The notes below the pieces were generated by a model. That model did not search any database, was not told the DNA's origin, and saw only the letters and a list, made by a program, of their open reading frames with translations. A program made the position numbers and the translations under genes. This document shows positions 35,463 through 43,824 of a stretch of 64,000 nt of DNA, piece after piece. This DNA is from Dermacoccus abyssi. GTDB lineage: Bacteria; Actinomycetota; Actinomycetes; Actinomycetales; Dermatophilaceae. The stretch spans positions 47,777-111,776 of the forward strand of contig NZ_QWLM01000012.1 of assembly GCF_003515945.1 (NCBI RefSeq), written 5' to 3'. The number at the start of each line of letters is the position of its first letter. The stretch's first letter is position 1.

Positions 35463-36515
35463 GTGTCGACTCCTGCCACTTCGAGCGACTCGTCGAGCGC
35501 TGCCGACGACCGGGTGAGGAACCGCCACGTTCTGGCGCGATACCTCTCCCGCCCCGAGATCGGCTCGCTCTTCGGCGTTCTCGCGATCGCCCTGTTCTTC
35601 CTCATCGTGGCCGAGCCGTTCCGCCACATGGCGAACACCGGCACGATCCTCTACCAGGCCGCAACCATCGGCATCATGGCCGTGCCCGTCGCGCTGCTCA
35701 TGGTCGCCGGCGAGTTCGACCTCTCCGCAGGTGTCGCCGTCACGACCGCCGGAATGTCGGCGTCGTTGCTCGCCTGGTACTTCAACTTCCACGTGTGGGC
35801 CGCCGTCGGGCTGAGCCTCCTCATCGCGCTCGCGATCGGCGCGATCAACGGTTTCATGCTCAACCGCAGCGGGTTGCCGAGCTTCCTCATCACCCTGGCG
35901 ACGTTCTTCGTCCTCCAAGGCGTCAACCTCGGTCTGACGCGCGCCGTCACCGGCGGCGTGGCGAGCAACGACATCAGCGACATGGCCGGCTTCGACTCGG
36001 CGAAGGCGATCTTCGGAGCGTCGTTCTCGATCGGCCCCGTCAACATCAAGATCCCGATCATCTTCTGGATCATCCTCACCGTGATCGCCGCGTTCGTCCT
36101 GCTGCGCACCAAGATCGGCAACTGGATCTTCGCCATCGGTGACGACGAGAAGGCCGCTCGCGCGGTCGGCGTGCCGGTGTGGAAGGTTCGCATCGGCCTC
36201 TACATGTTCATCGGTTTCTGCGCCTGGCTGTCGGGCATGCACCTGCTCTTCGCGTTCAACCGCGTCCAGTCCGGTGAGGGCATCGGCAACGAGTTCATCT
36301 TCATCATCGCCGCAGTCGTCGGTGGCTGCCTGCTCACGGGCGGCTACGGCTCGGCGGTGGGCGCCAGCCTCGGTGCGCTCATGTTCGGCATGACGCAGCT
36401 CGGCATCAACTACGCGGGCTGGAACCCCGACTGGTTCAAGGCGTTCCTCGGCGTCATGCTCCTCGCGGCCACGCTGCTCAATACCTTCGTCAAGCGAAAG
36501 GCGGACTCACGATGA
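35463..36515 (+). CDS. Sugar ABC transporter permease (CUT2 type)
   Basis: A 350-residue permease with about ten spans: VLAIALFFLIVAEPF, ATIGIMAVPVALLMVAGEFDLS, INGFMLNRSGLPSFLITLAT and GGCLLTGGYGSAVGASLGAL, the RbsC/XylH family pattern. GTG (VSTPATSSD) is chosen because AAGGGAG lies upstream; a more upstream ATG is unsupported. The stop overlaps the ATPase start (ATGA), so the two are coupled. Confidence 0.9.
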   Translation: MSTPATSSDSSSAADDRVRNRHVLARYLSRPEIGSLFGVLAIALFFLIVAEPFRHMANTGTILYQAATIGIMAVPVALLMVAGEFDLSAGVAVTTAGMSASLLAWYFNFHVWAAVGLSLLIALAIGAINGFMLNRSGLPSFLITLATFFVLQGVNLGLTRAVTGGVASNDISDMAGFDSAKAIFGASFSIGPVNIKIPIIFWIILTVIAAFVLLRTKIGNWIFAIGDDEKAARAVGVPVWKVRIGLYMFIGFCAWLSGMHLLFAFNRVQSGEGIGNEFIFIIAAVVGGCLLTGGYGSAVGASLGALMFGMTQLGINYAGWNPDWFKAFLGVMLLAATLLNTFVKRKADSR

Positions 36516-37531
36516 TCCGCATCAAGACGGGGCAGCCCGAGAAGCCCGGCAAGGGTAGTGCCGGCGGCGAGCCCGCCGAGCGACCCGGAAGTCTGCCGGT
36601 CGACGGCACCGACGCGACGAAGCGCGACGCCGTTTCACGTGAAACTGCCGAGACGCCCGCGGAGCGTGAGAACGCGCTGATCGACTCGACGCCGGCTGGC
36701 CGGGCGACGAGCGACGACGTCGCCGATCCCGACGCGCTCTTGCAGCTCCTCGACGTCGGCAAGGCGTACGGGAACGTCGACGCACTGCGCGGCGTCGACC
36801 TCACCGTCCGCCCGGGCGAAGTGACGTGCGTGCTCGGCGACAACGGGGCCGGTAAGTCGACGCTCATCAAGATCATGTCGGGCCTGCACGACTACACGTC
36901 GGGCACGATGCTCGTGGCCGGCGACGAGCGGCACTTCAGCTCGCCGCGCCAGTCGCTGGCGTCGGGTATCGCAACGGTGTATCAGGATCTCGCGCTCGCT
37001 CCGCTGCAGTCGGTGTGGCGCAACTTCTTCCTCGGCAACGAGTTGACGCGCGGCCCGTTCGGCGTGCTCGACATCAAGAAGATGAAGGCCATCTGCGGCG
37101 AAGAGCTGACGAAGATGGGCATCGTCATCCCCGACCTCGACCGTCCGGTCGGTGGGCTTTCGGGTGGTCAGAAGCAGTGCATCGCCATTGCGCGTGCCAT
37201 CTACTTCGGCGCGAAGGTCATCATCCTCGACGAGCCGACGGCGGCGCTCGGCGTCAAGCAGTCCGGCGTCGTGCTCAAGTACATCCAGGCGGCCCGCGAC
37301 GCGGGCCTGGGCGTCGTCCTCATCACGCACAACCCGCACCACGCCTACCTCGTGGGCAACCACTTCGTCGTGCTCAAGCTCGGCCGTGTGGCGCTCGACG
37401 CGTCGAAGGACGAGGTCAGCCTCGACGAGCTGACCGCCCAGATGGCCGGCGTCTCCGAACTCGAGGCCCTCGAGCACGAACTGCGCAAGGACGACGTCAC
37501 GGTGAGCACCTCACCCCTCGACGTCGACTGA
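36512..37531 (+). CDS. Sugar ABC transporter ATP-binding protein (single nucleotide-binding domain)
   Basis: A 339-residue ATPase powering the importer. Walker A GDNGAGKST is at residues 109-117, the signature is GGLSGGQKQCIAIARA, Walker B VIILDEPTAALG and the switch LITHNPHH. Only one nucleotide-binding domain is present, unlike two-domain RbsA. From memory this FrcA-like form accompanies inositol catabolic clusters in Streptomyces, which hints at inositol as substrate. An unusual 75-residue hydrophilic N-terminus carries an exact parS site (VSRET, residues 41-45). Confidence 0.9.
   Translation: MIRIKTGQPEKPGKGSAGGEPAERPGSLPVDGTDATKRDAVSRETAETPAERENALIDSTPAGRATSDDVADPDALLQLLDVGKAYGNVDALRGVDLTVRPGEVTCVLGDNGAGKSTLIKIMSGLHDYTSGTMLVAGDERHFSSPRQSLASGIATVYQDLALAPLQSVWRNFFLGNELTRGPFGVLDIKKMKAICGEELTKMGIVIPDLDRPVGGLSGGQKQCIAIARAIYFGAKVIILDEPTAALGVKQSGVVLKYIQAARDAGLGVVLITHNPHHAYLVGNHFVVLKLGRVALDASKDEVSLDELTAQMAGVSELEALEHELRKDDVTVSTSPLDVD
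36632..36645. other. parS site (exact GTTTCACGTGAAAC)
   Basis: A perfect core in the N-terminal extension of the ABC ATPase, about 29 kb from oriC. It is the rightmost site in the window. Confidence 0.9.
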
Positions 37532-37547
37532 CGCCCCACACCGAAGC

Positions 37548-37575
37548 GCCCCGGATCGCTCGGCGATTCCGGGGC
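37548..37575. terminator. Hairpin terminator between the ABC ATPase and the TerD-like genes
   Basis: GCCCCGGA / TCCGGGGC arms with a 12-base loop, between convergent genes, so possibly bidirectional. Confidence 0.65.
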
Positions 37576-37599
37576 ACTCGTGCGTTCGGGCCGCCGGCG

Positions 37600-38471
37600 T
37601 CAGCGCAGCACGTGCGAGTGGGCGAGGACGAAGTTGCGCTCGTCGTAGCCGTACGCGCCCGCAACGGCCGAGAGGATGCCCGAGAGCGGGTCGTGCTCGT
37701 GGCGGATGACGACGAACTCGTCCACCCGCGTCAGGGTCAGCCGCGGCCAGACGCCGAGGCTCGTGCCGCCGTCGATGGGGATGATGACCTGCGTCGAGCC
37801 GTTGCTCACGCGCAGTTCCGAGGCGGGCACAGGCATCGTGCCCTGCGTGCCCGTGGCGATGAGGACGCGGTTCATCGGCTGCGTGAGGTCGATCGTCAGG
37901 GTGTTGGCGCGGGCCGCCACGGTTGAACCGTCCTGCAGCGCCAGCAGGTCGAACCCGCGCTGACGCACGCGCCACTCGACCGTGAGGTAGCCGATGCCCG
38001 ACGCCAACCGGTCGAGCGCCACGACGCGGTGCAGCTTCACGGTGCGCCCACCGACGAGGCTGATGCCCTGTGGCGGCCGCGACGGTCGACGGCGCGCAGG
38101 CACGACATCGACACTCTTGCGTCCAGTGTTGTGCCGGGGCGCAGCCACTGAACTGCTCGACGCAGGGGACGGCTCGCTGCCGCCCCACGACCCACCGAGG
38201 CTCTGCGTGGGCGCCGCGCTCGGTGCCTCCGCCTCGATCTCACCCGTCTCGACGCGCTCGCCCTGCTGACTGTCGGACAGATGCACCGGGCTCGGCTCCG
38301 CGCTGATGACGCGCAACCACGCGCCGTCAGGGTTGCCGAGCTGCGCGTCGGGGACGTCGCTCGGACGCGCGGCTGCCTCGGCGCCTGCGGCGGCACCGGG
38401 GCGGGCTGGGGTGAGGGCTCGTGACGCGCCGCGTCGCCCGAGTTGTAGCCAGGAGGGGGCTGCAGCGTCAC
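37600..38471 (-). CDS. TerD-associated protein, probably frameshifted near its N-terminus
   Basis: The C-terminal 210 residues or so (PPQGISLVGGRTVKLHRVV ... RHEHDPLSGILSAVAGAYGY) form one good coding frame. The natural start, a GTG overlapping the upstream TerD stop as GTGA and giving VTLQPPPGYNSGDAARHEP, is in a different frame. It runs into a Pro-rich linker before losing coherence at about 38360-38400. A one-base indel there would join the halves into one protein. Without it, the downstream frame has only unsupported starts within the TerD gene. It is part of the TerD-TelA group; its biochemical role is unknown. Confidence 0.6.
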
Positions 38472-39022
38472 AGCCGGCTCCCCGCCTGCTGCAGCGCGCC
38501 GTCGAGCCCGGCCTCGAAACCACGCGCCGAGACGTTGACGCGCCACCCGTCACCGTCTCGTACGACCTCGGCGACGGCGGCCGCCGTCACCGGACCGATG
38601 GCGCGCGCCAGGTTGTCCGTGCGCGCGATCTCGCGGCCGGACGCGTCGTCACGGAACGTGATCGACAGGTCGCTGACCTCGTCGAGGGTGCGCTTCGACG
38701 CGTTGGCTCGCGGGTGGACGAACGCAAGCACGACGACGCGCTCGACGTCCGCGGGCGCCGCGGCGAGGTCGACCTCGACCACGCCGTTCGACGCTCCGAG
38801 CCGCGTCGTCTCGTCCGGCGTGGCCGGCTGGTTCGAGTGGACGACGTGCTCGCGGCTCTCGACGCGGTCGCGCACGAGCGGCATGGCGGCCAGCCCGATG
38901 CGCTCCGACAGCGCCGTCTCGGTACCCGTGTTCCAGCGCACGTCGATCGACAGCACGCGCACACCCGCGTCAGGCCCGAGCGGGAGGCCGTCTCCGGGAG
39001 CCAGATTCGTCGTGTCAGCCAT
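38468..39022 (-). CDS. TerD family stress protein
   Basis: A 184-residue protein with the TerD-domain features: N-terminal NLAPGDGLPLGPDAGVRVLS, an RWNTGTE segment, a VVVLAFVHPRANASKRTLDE strand and the terminal EVVRDGDGWRVNVSARGFEAGL. TerD proteins bind calcium and accompany tellurite, phage and stress resistance loci. The start is ATG (MADTTNLAPGD); its first bases overlap the end of the upstream gene by eight. It belongs to a four-gene minus-strand unit led by the TelA gene. Confidence 0.8.
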   Translation of the reverse strand: MADTTNLAPGDGLPLGPDAGVRVLSIDVRWNTGTETALSERIGLAAMPLVRDRVESREHVVHSNQPATPDETTRLGASNGVVEVDLAAAPADVERVVVLAFVHPRANASKRTLDEVSDLSITFRDDASGREIARTDNLARAIGPVTAAAVAEVVRDGDGWRVNVSARGFEAGLDGALQQAGSRL

Positions 39023-39449
39023 GTCCGAACTTCTCCTCGAGGAACGCGCCCTGGATCTCCAGGGCGTCACGGGCACTCTCGATCGAACGCTTCGCAGCCG
39101 ACGCCGCGACGCCCTCGATCGTCGTCAGTTGCCGGATGAGCATGTCCTGCGCCCCGCTGACGCCGCGCGCGGCCAGGTAGGCGTTGATCGTGTCGGGCAC
39201 GTGGGCACTCGCGGTGCGCTCCAACGTGACGAGCGTCTGCACGTCGAGCAACTTGGCCGACGGGTCGCCCACGACGTCCTCCAGGTGGTCGCCGATGAGC
39301 CGGCACAACACCATGGCCCGCCCGGGCACCTGACTGCCGAGCGAACGCAACCACCGCACGTACGGCACGAGCGCAGCACCGACGGCTTCGACGGTGCCGG
39401 GCGTCGGGCCGCTAGGGCGCTGCGGTTCGTCGCGCGAGAACCACCCCAC
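39015..39449 (-). CDS. Hypothetical protein of the TerD/TelA cluster
   Basis: A 144-residue soluble protein, mostly helical, with no recognised motif. It begins MGWFSRDEPQRPSGPTPGTV and has YVRWLRSLGSQVPGRAMVLCR. It lies 11 bases downstream of telA and overlaps the TerD start, so it is certainly co-transcribed with them and presumably acts in the same stress complex. Confidence 0.72.
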   Translation of the reverse strand: MGWFSRDEPQRPSGPTPGTVEAVGAALVPYVRWLRSLGSQVPGRAMVLCRLIGDHLEDVVGDPSAKLLDVQTLVTLERTASAHVPDTINAYLAARGVSGAQDMLIRQLTTIEGVAASAAKRSIESARDALEIQGAFLEEKFGHG

Positions 39450-39460
39450 GTCAGATCACC

Positions 39461-40744
39461 TCAGGAACGGCCCGGCAGCTGACCGCTGTTACGCGACTCG
39501 TTGCTCTCGATCTGCTCCTTGCGCGCACGCTCCATGTACGGCTCGGCGCGCTTGATCTGCGTCTGCAGCGACGAGATCGTCTGCGCCATCGAGTCGGTGG
39601 CGGCGGCGCGGTAGGAGTCGATGGCGTCCATCGTGGCGAAGACGTTGGTGAACGCGTTCTCCAACTTCTCCACCTCGACGAGCGACTCGGTCGACTTCGC
39701 GTTGATCTCCGCACCCTGCGTGCGCAGCTGCTTGCTCGTGGCCTCGATCATGTTCGACGTGGTCGAGCGCAGTGCATTGATCTGGTCGAGCACGAGCTTC
39801 TGGCGAGCCAGCGCCTCGGAGACGATGACGGCCGTGTACAGCGCGGCGACCGTGGTCGACTTCGCGCGGTCGACGGCCTGGATGAGCTGGTCGTTGTTCT
39901 GCAGCACGAGGCCGAGCGACATGTAGCCCTGCGTCGCGACGGCGATCTCCGTCGCGAGGTCCTGACGACGCTGGCGCACCGTGAAGAGCACCTGCGACTT
40001 CATGGCGTCGGCCTTCTCCGTGTCGCCACGCGCCTGCAGTTCGGCCACGCGCTGCTCGATCGCGCCGTCGAGCTGCGTCATCTTCTCGTCGAGTTCACGC
40101 AGACGCAGAAGCGCGTCCCACAGCCGCGTCTGCTCGAGCTGGATGCCCGCGTTGTCCTTGCGCAGGTCGTCCTGACCCGATTCCAGCGCGGCGATGATCG
40201 AGTTCAGGTGCGTCTGGCTCGACTGGTACTTCATGAAGTAGCGGTCGACCTTGTCGCCGCCCGGCAGCCACTTGAGCACCTTCTTCGCGCCCTTGAGGTC
40301 GGCGCGGTGCGGGTCGAGGTCGGTGATCGTCTGGCGCAGTTCGACGAGGGTGTTGCCCACCTTCGTCTGCGACGAGTCCTTACCCGCGAGGGAGGGGCGC
40401 TGCAGGATCGAGTTGCTCACCTGCGTCGCCTTCATGGACTCCTCGCGGCCCATGTTGGTGATCTCCTTGAGCCGCGCACGGAACTGCGGGTCGTTCGGGT
40501 CGATCTCCTCGAAGCGCGCGACCGTCTGCGTGGCCTCGGTGGTGGCCACCTGCTTGGCCTGCTCGTCGATGGGCACCATCGCCGCGGCCTTCTCCGGCTC
40601 GACGACGTCGACGGCCTTCGGCGGCGCCAGCATCGTCTCGGGCTCGGGGGCCTGCTGGGCCTGGGGAGCCTGCTGAGGCTGTGCCTGGGCCCCGCCGTAC
40701 TGCTGATTCGGATCCTGGTACGGCTGCTGTCCGGGGTTCGTCAT
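39461..40744 (-). CDS. TelA-like toxic anion resistance protein
   Basis: A 427-residue TelA/KlaA family protein (toxic anion resistance). It has a Gln/Pro-rich N-terminus, then a long helical, coiled-coil body with LKWLPGGDKVDRYFMKYQSS, ALESGQDDLRKDNAGI, QGYMSLGLVLQNNDQLIQAV and VIVSEALARQKLVLDQINAL, all typical of the family. It is soluble and works with TerD proteins at the membrane in known clusters. It is divergent from the DUF475 gene, with a 269-base shared upstream region. Confidence 0.9.
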   Translation of the reverse strand: MTNPGQQPYQDPNQQYGGAQAQPQQAPQAQQAPEPETMLAPPKAVDVVEPEKAAAMVPIDEQAKQVATTEATQTVARFEEIDPNDPQFRARLKEITNMGREESMKATQVSNSILQRPSLAGKDSSQTKVGNTLVELRQTITDLDPHRADLKGAKKVLKWLPGGDKVDRYFMKYQSSQTHLNSIIAALESGQDDLRKDNAGIQLEQTRLWDALLRLRELDEKMTQLDGAIEQRVAELQARGDTEKADAMKSQVLFTVRQRRQDLATEIAVATQGYMSLGLVLQNNDQLIQAVDRAKSTTVAALYTAVIVSEALARQKLVLDQINALRSTTSNMIEATSKQLRTQGAEINAKSTESLVEVEKLENAFTNVFATMDAIDSYRAAATDSMAQTISSLQTQIKRAEPYMERARKEQIESNESRNSGQLPGRS

Positions 40745-41013
40745 CGTGCCTCTCCTGCGAAGGTTCAGGGCGAATGAAGGAGCTCGTCTTCGAGCCTAGT
40801 CCACCCACCCGACAACGAGCCTGTGGCGCGGGGCGTTCCCGCAGGTGGAGCGGTTGTCCCGGTTCGACGCGTCTGCGTGGGAGCGCACATACATCGTCGG
40901 ACGATGGGGCTCAGGCGTGTCGGCGCTACGCTGGGTGTTCAAGAGCCTCCGCACGCCCATTTCCCAGGGTCGGGTGTGCCCGGTTCGTGCCCGCTCCCCG
41001 GAAAGTGTTCTCC

Positions 41014-42150
41014 ATGCTTCTCAAGACGTTCGGATGGTCGGTGGCCATCACGGTCGCCGGCCTCGTCGGCGGTTTCTTCCTCGGCGGAGCCTCCGGCCTG
41101 GCCATCGTCGCCATCCTCATCGTGCTCGAGGTCTCGCTCAGCTTCGACAACGCCGTCGTCAACGCGACGATCCTCAAGCGGATGAACGCGTTCTGGCAGA
41201 AGATCTTCCTCACGGTCGGCATCCTCATCGCCGTCTTCGGTATGCGCCTCATGTTCCCGCTGCTCATCGTCTGCCTGACGGGTGGCGTCGGCCCGATGAA
41301 GGCCATCGACCTCGCCATCAAGGGCGGTGACCAGGAGACGCCCGGCACGTACGCCTACATGCTGCACGAGGCTCACCCGAGCATTGCGGCATTCGGTGGT
41401 TCCTTCCTGCTCATGCTGTTCCTCAACTTCGTGTTCGAGGACCACAAGGTGAAGTGGCTGAAGCCCATCGAGCGTCCGCTCGCGAAGATCGGCAAGCTCG
41501 ACCAGCTCTCCGTCGTCGTGGCGCTCCTCGTGCTCGTGCTCGCTTCGCAGTTCCTCGCCGAGGACGCAGGAACCGTCCTGTTCTCCGGGGTGCTCGGCGT
41601 CATGACGTACCTGCTCGTCGGTGGTCTGGGCGACCTGTTCGAGCAGCAGGGCCTGGCCGAACACGACGCCGCGGACGACGCCGACGAGGCGGAGGCCGAC
41701 AGCAAGGAGAGTGCCGAAAACGGCAAGGACGGGAAGGAACTGCCCGGCGTCGGCAAGGCCGCGGGCAAGGCCGCGTTCTTCCTCTTCATGTACCTCGAGG
41801 TGCTCGACGCGTCGTTCTCGTTCGACGGCGTCATCGGCGCCTTCGCCATCAGCCAGGACATCTTCATCATCGCCGTCGGCCTCGGCGTCGGCGCCATGTG
41901 GATCCGTTCGCTCACGGTCTACCTCGTGCGTCAGGGCACGCTCGACGACTACGCCTACCTCGAGCACGGCGCCATGTGGGCCATCGGGGCGCTCGCGACG
42001 ATCCTGTTCATCAGCATCAAGCACGAGGTTCCCGAGGTCATCACCGGCCTCATCGGCGTCGGTTTCATCGGTGCCGCTTTCCTTGCGTCGGTACGCCGCA
42101 ACAAGCGGATTGCCGCCGAGGGTGGAGAGGTCGAACACGTCCACGCCTGA
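41014..42150 (+). CDS. DUF475/TerC-like integral membrane protein
   Basis: A 378-residue protein of about nine spans. The acidic intramembrane motifs EVSLSFDNAVVNA and, in the second half, EVLDASFSFDGVIGAF are the TerC/DUF475 hallmarks. A charged, acidic cytoplasmic loop of about 40 residues separates the halves. TerC-like proteins handle metal ions (manganese) during secretion or stress; linkage to TerD and TelA supports that role. The ATG follows a GGAAAG ribosome site; the frame is open upstream without support. Confidence 0.88.
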   Translation: MLLKTFGWSVAITVAGLVGGFFLGGASGLAIVAILIVLEVSLSFDNAVVNATILKRMNAFWQKIFLTVGILIAVFGMRLMFPLLIVCLTGGVGPMKAIDLAIKGGDQETPGTYAYMLHEAHPSIAAFGGSFLLMLFLNFVFEDHKVKWLKPIERPLAKIGKLDQLSVVVALLVLVLASQFLAEDAGTVLFSGVLGVMTYLLVGGLGDLFEQQGLAEHDAADDADEAEADSKESAENGKDGKELPGVGKAAGKAAFFLFMYLEVLDASFSFDGVIGAFAISQDIFIIAVGLGVGAMWIRSLTVYLVRQGTLDDYAYLEHGAMWAIGALATILFISIKHEVPEVITGLIGVGFIGAAFLASVRRNKRIAAEGGEVEHVHA

Positions 42151-42173
42151 CGGATCTCGAGGCTGGTCAACGA

Positions 42174-42202
42174 CGGCCGCACCCCACATGGGGGTGCGGC
42201 CG
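42174..42202 (+). terminator. Hairpin terminator after the DUF475 gene
   Basis: Twelve-base arms CGGCCGCACCCC / GGGGTGCGGCCG with a five-base loop, 24 bases past the stop. Confidence 0.85.
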
Positions 42203-42275
42203 CCGGTGTTTCTGCAGTGAAATCGCTTGTGGCCAAACGGCCAACGCGCCGACGGTCGCTGACACACTTCACGAC

Positions 42276-42932
42276 ATGCTCTGGGGCTGGGTGGGTGCTG
42301 CGTTGTTCCTTGCGGGCGCCCTCGCGCTCATGACGCGTCATGTCGTCCCGGAGGTCGCAATGCCCGGTTCGGAAGCGGCGTACGAGCGTCGACGCGACCG
42401 GGAGGCCCTGCTCGCGGTCGCTGCGCTCGTAGCCGCGGGGGGCATCGTCGGGCGCTGGTGGAACGAGGCGCCGGGTTTCGCCACGGCCCTGCTCCTCGTG
42501 CTGCCCCTCCTACTCGCGCTCACCCTCGTCGATCTCGACGAACACCGCCTGCCCAACCGCCTCACCCTGGCGTGCGTCGTCGTGACGACCTGCGGCCTCG
42601 CCCTCGCGACGCTGGCGACGTCATCCGCCGGCTGGCTCGAAGCACGGCGGGCGCTGGCCGGGGCAGCCTTGCTCGGGCTGTTCTACCTTGCGCTGGCGCT
42701 GCTCGGTGGTGGGCGTGGCATGGGCCTGGGAGACGTGAAGCTGGCCCCCTCCCTCGGTGGCCTGCTCGGTTGGGTCGGGTGGGAGACGTGGGCGGCGGGC
42801 GCGTTCGGCGCTTTCCTCCTCGGTGGCCTGTGGGGTGTTGTCCTCATGCTCCGGGGTCGAGGCCGGAGCGCGCGAATGCCCTTCGGGCCGTTCATGATCG
42901 GCGGCGCCCTGGCCGCGCTCTGCCTCGCCTGA
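42276..42932 (+). CDS. A24 family prepilin peptidase
   Basis: A membrane aspartic protease of 218 residues that cleaves prepilin-type leaders. Both catalytic aspartate motifs are present: LVDLDEHRLPNRL and the GxGD site in GMGLGDVKLAPSLGG. Six or so hydrophobic spans follow the family pattern. It lacks the N-terminal methylase domain of PilD. No pilin or pilus genes are in the window, so its substrates lie elsewhere. Confidence 0.87.
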   Translation: MLWGWVGAALFLAGALALMTRHVVPEVAMPGSEAAYERRRDREALLAVAALVAAGGIVGRWWNEAPGFATALLLVLPLLLALTLVDLDEHRLPNRLTLACVVVTTCGLALATLATSSAGWLEARRALAGAALLGLFYLALALLGGGRGMGLGDVKLAPSLGGLLGWVGWETWAAGAFGAFLLGGLWGVVLMLRGRGRSARMPFGPFMIGGALAALCLA

Positions 42933-43068
42933 GCGCAACGAGGCAACTCGCGGTCACCTGCGTCGCGCGTCGAGTTCACTCATCGCGGCGGACCGCGCTC
43001 ACCCACCTCGATGAGGTTCGACATTGAGGGACTCAGCGAACGGCCAGGGACTCGGCGTCGCGTTTTCG

Positions 43069-43087
43069 ATATGTCGAGTCGATATAT
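43069..43087. promoter_or_regulatory. Operator-like palindrome upstream of padR-ino1
   Basis: ATATGTCGAGTCGATATAT, symmetric about the central G at 8 of 9 pairs, with flanking G/C extending it. Its 17-base centre shares 14 bases with the operator before the ABC permease. It lies about 130 bases upstream of padR, near a possible TAGAAC -10 at 43092, so it is a likely autoregulatory site. Confidence 0.65.
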
Positions 43088-43213
43088 CTGCTAGAACTGT
43101 CGACGAGCGTTCACCCGCTCGCCATTTCCCGTCAGTGGCCGTTCTTGAAAGAATGAGCGTTCGCATCGGACGCGGGAATGGCCACGCCACCCGGCCAGAC
43201 GAAGGAGAAGCGC

Positions 43214-43783
43214 ATGTCACGCCGTGGCACAGTGCTCGAATTCGCTGTTCTCGGGCTGCTGCACGAAGCACCGCTGCACGGGTACGAGCTGCGTAAGCGA
43301 CTCACCGGTGTGCTCGGTGCCTTCCGTGTCGTGAGCTACGGGTCGCTGTACCCGTGCCTCGCGAAGCTGTCGCGCAAGGGCTTCATCACCGAAAGCGCGT
43401 CGTTCGCGCCCGGGGGGCGTCGCCCGCGTATCACGTACGAGATCACGGACGAGGGCCGTGACGTCTTCGCCGATCAGTTGTCGCGCTCCGGCCCGGCTTC
43501 CTGGGACGACGACAACTTCGACGTGCATTTCGCCTTCTTCTCCCGCGCGAGCGCCGAGGTGCGCCTGCGCATCCTGGAGGGGCGACGCCTGCGTCTGCAG
43601 GAGCGTCTCGAACGCTCCCGCGAACAGGCGCGTGACAGTCGCAGTACGCGTGACTCCTACATCGCGGAGCTGTTCCGCCACGACGTGGAGTCCACGGAGC
43701 GTGAGATGGGCTGGGTGAACGAACTCATCGAGATCGAGCGGAAGGCCGTTGCCGATCCGCGCCCGCTGTCCTCCGAGGTCTGA
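43214..43783 (+). CDS. PadR family transcriptional regulator
   Basis: A 189-residue repressor-type protein. The winged helix is [20 protein letters not shown] followed by [16 protein letters not shown] and [14 protein letters not shown]; the C-terminal half is a long helical dimerisation region. GAAGGAGAAG precedes the ATG. It sits directly before ino1 in the same orientation, as Rv0047c does next to Rv0046c, so it probably controls inositol synthesis. Confidence 0.92.
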   Translation: MSRRGTVLEFAVLGLLHEAPLHGYELRKRLTGVLGAFRVVSYGSLYPCLAKLSRKGFITESASFAPGGRRPRITYEITDEGRDVFADQLSRSGPASWDDDNFDVHFAFFSRASAEVRLRILEGRRLRLQERLERSREQARDSRSTRDSYIAELFRHDVESTEREMGWVNELIEIERKAVADPRPLSSEV

Positions 43784-43824
43784 CCACATTTCCTCTGGGG
43801 GCTCGTCCATCAGGAGTGAGTTCA

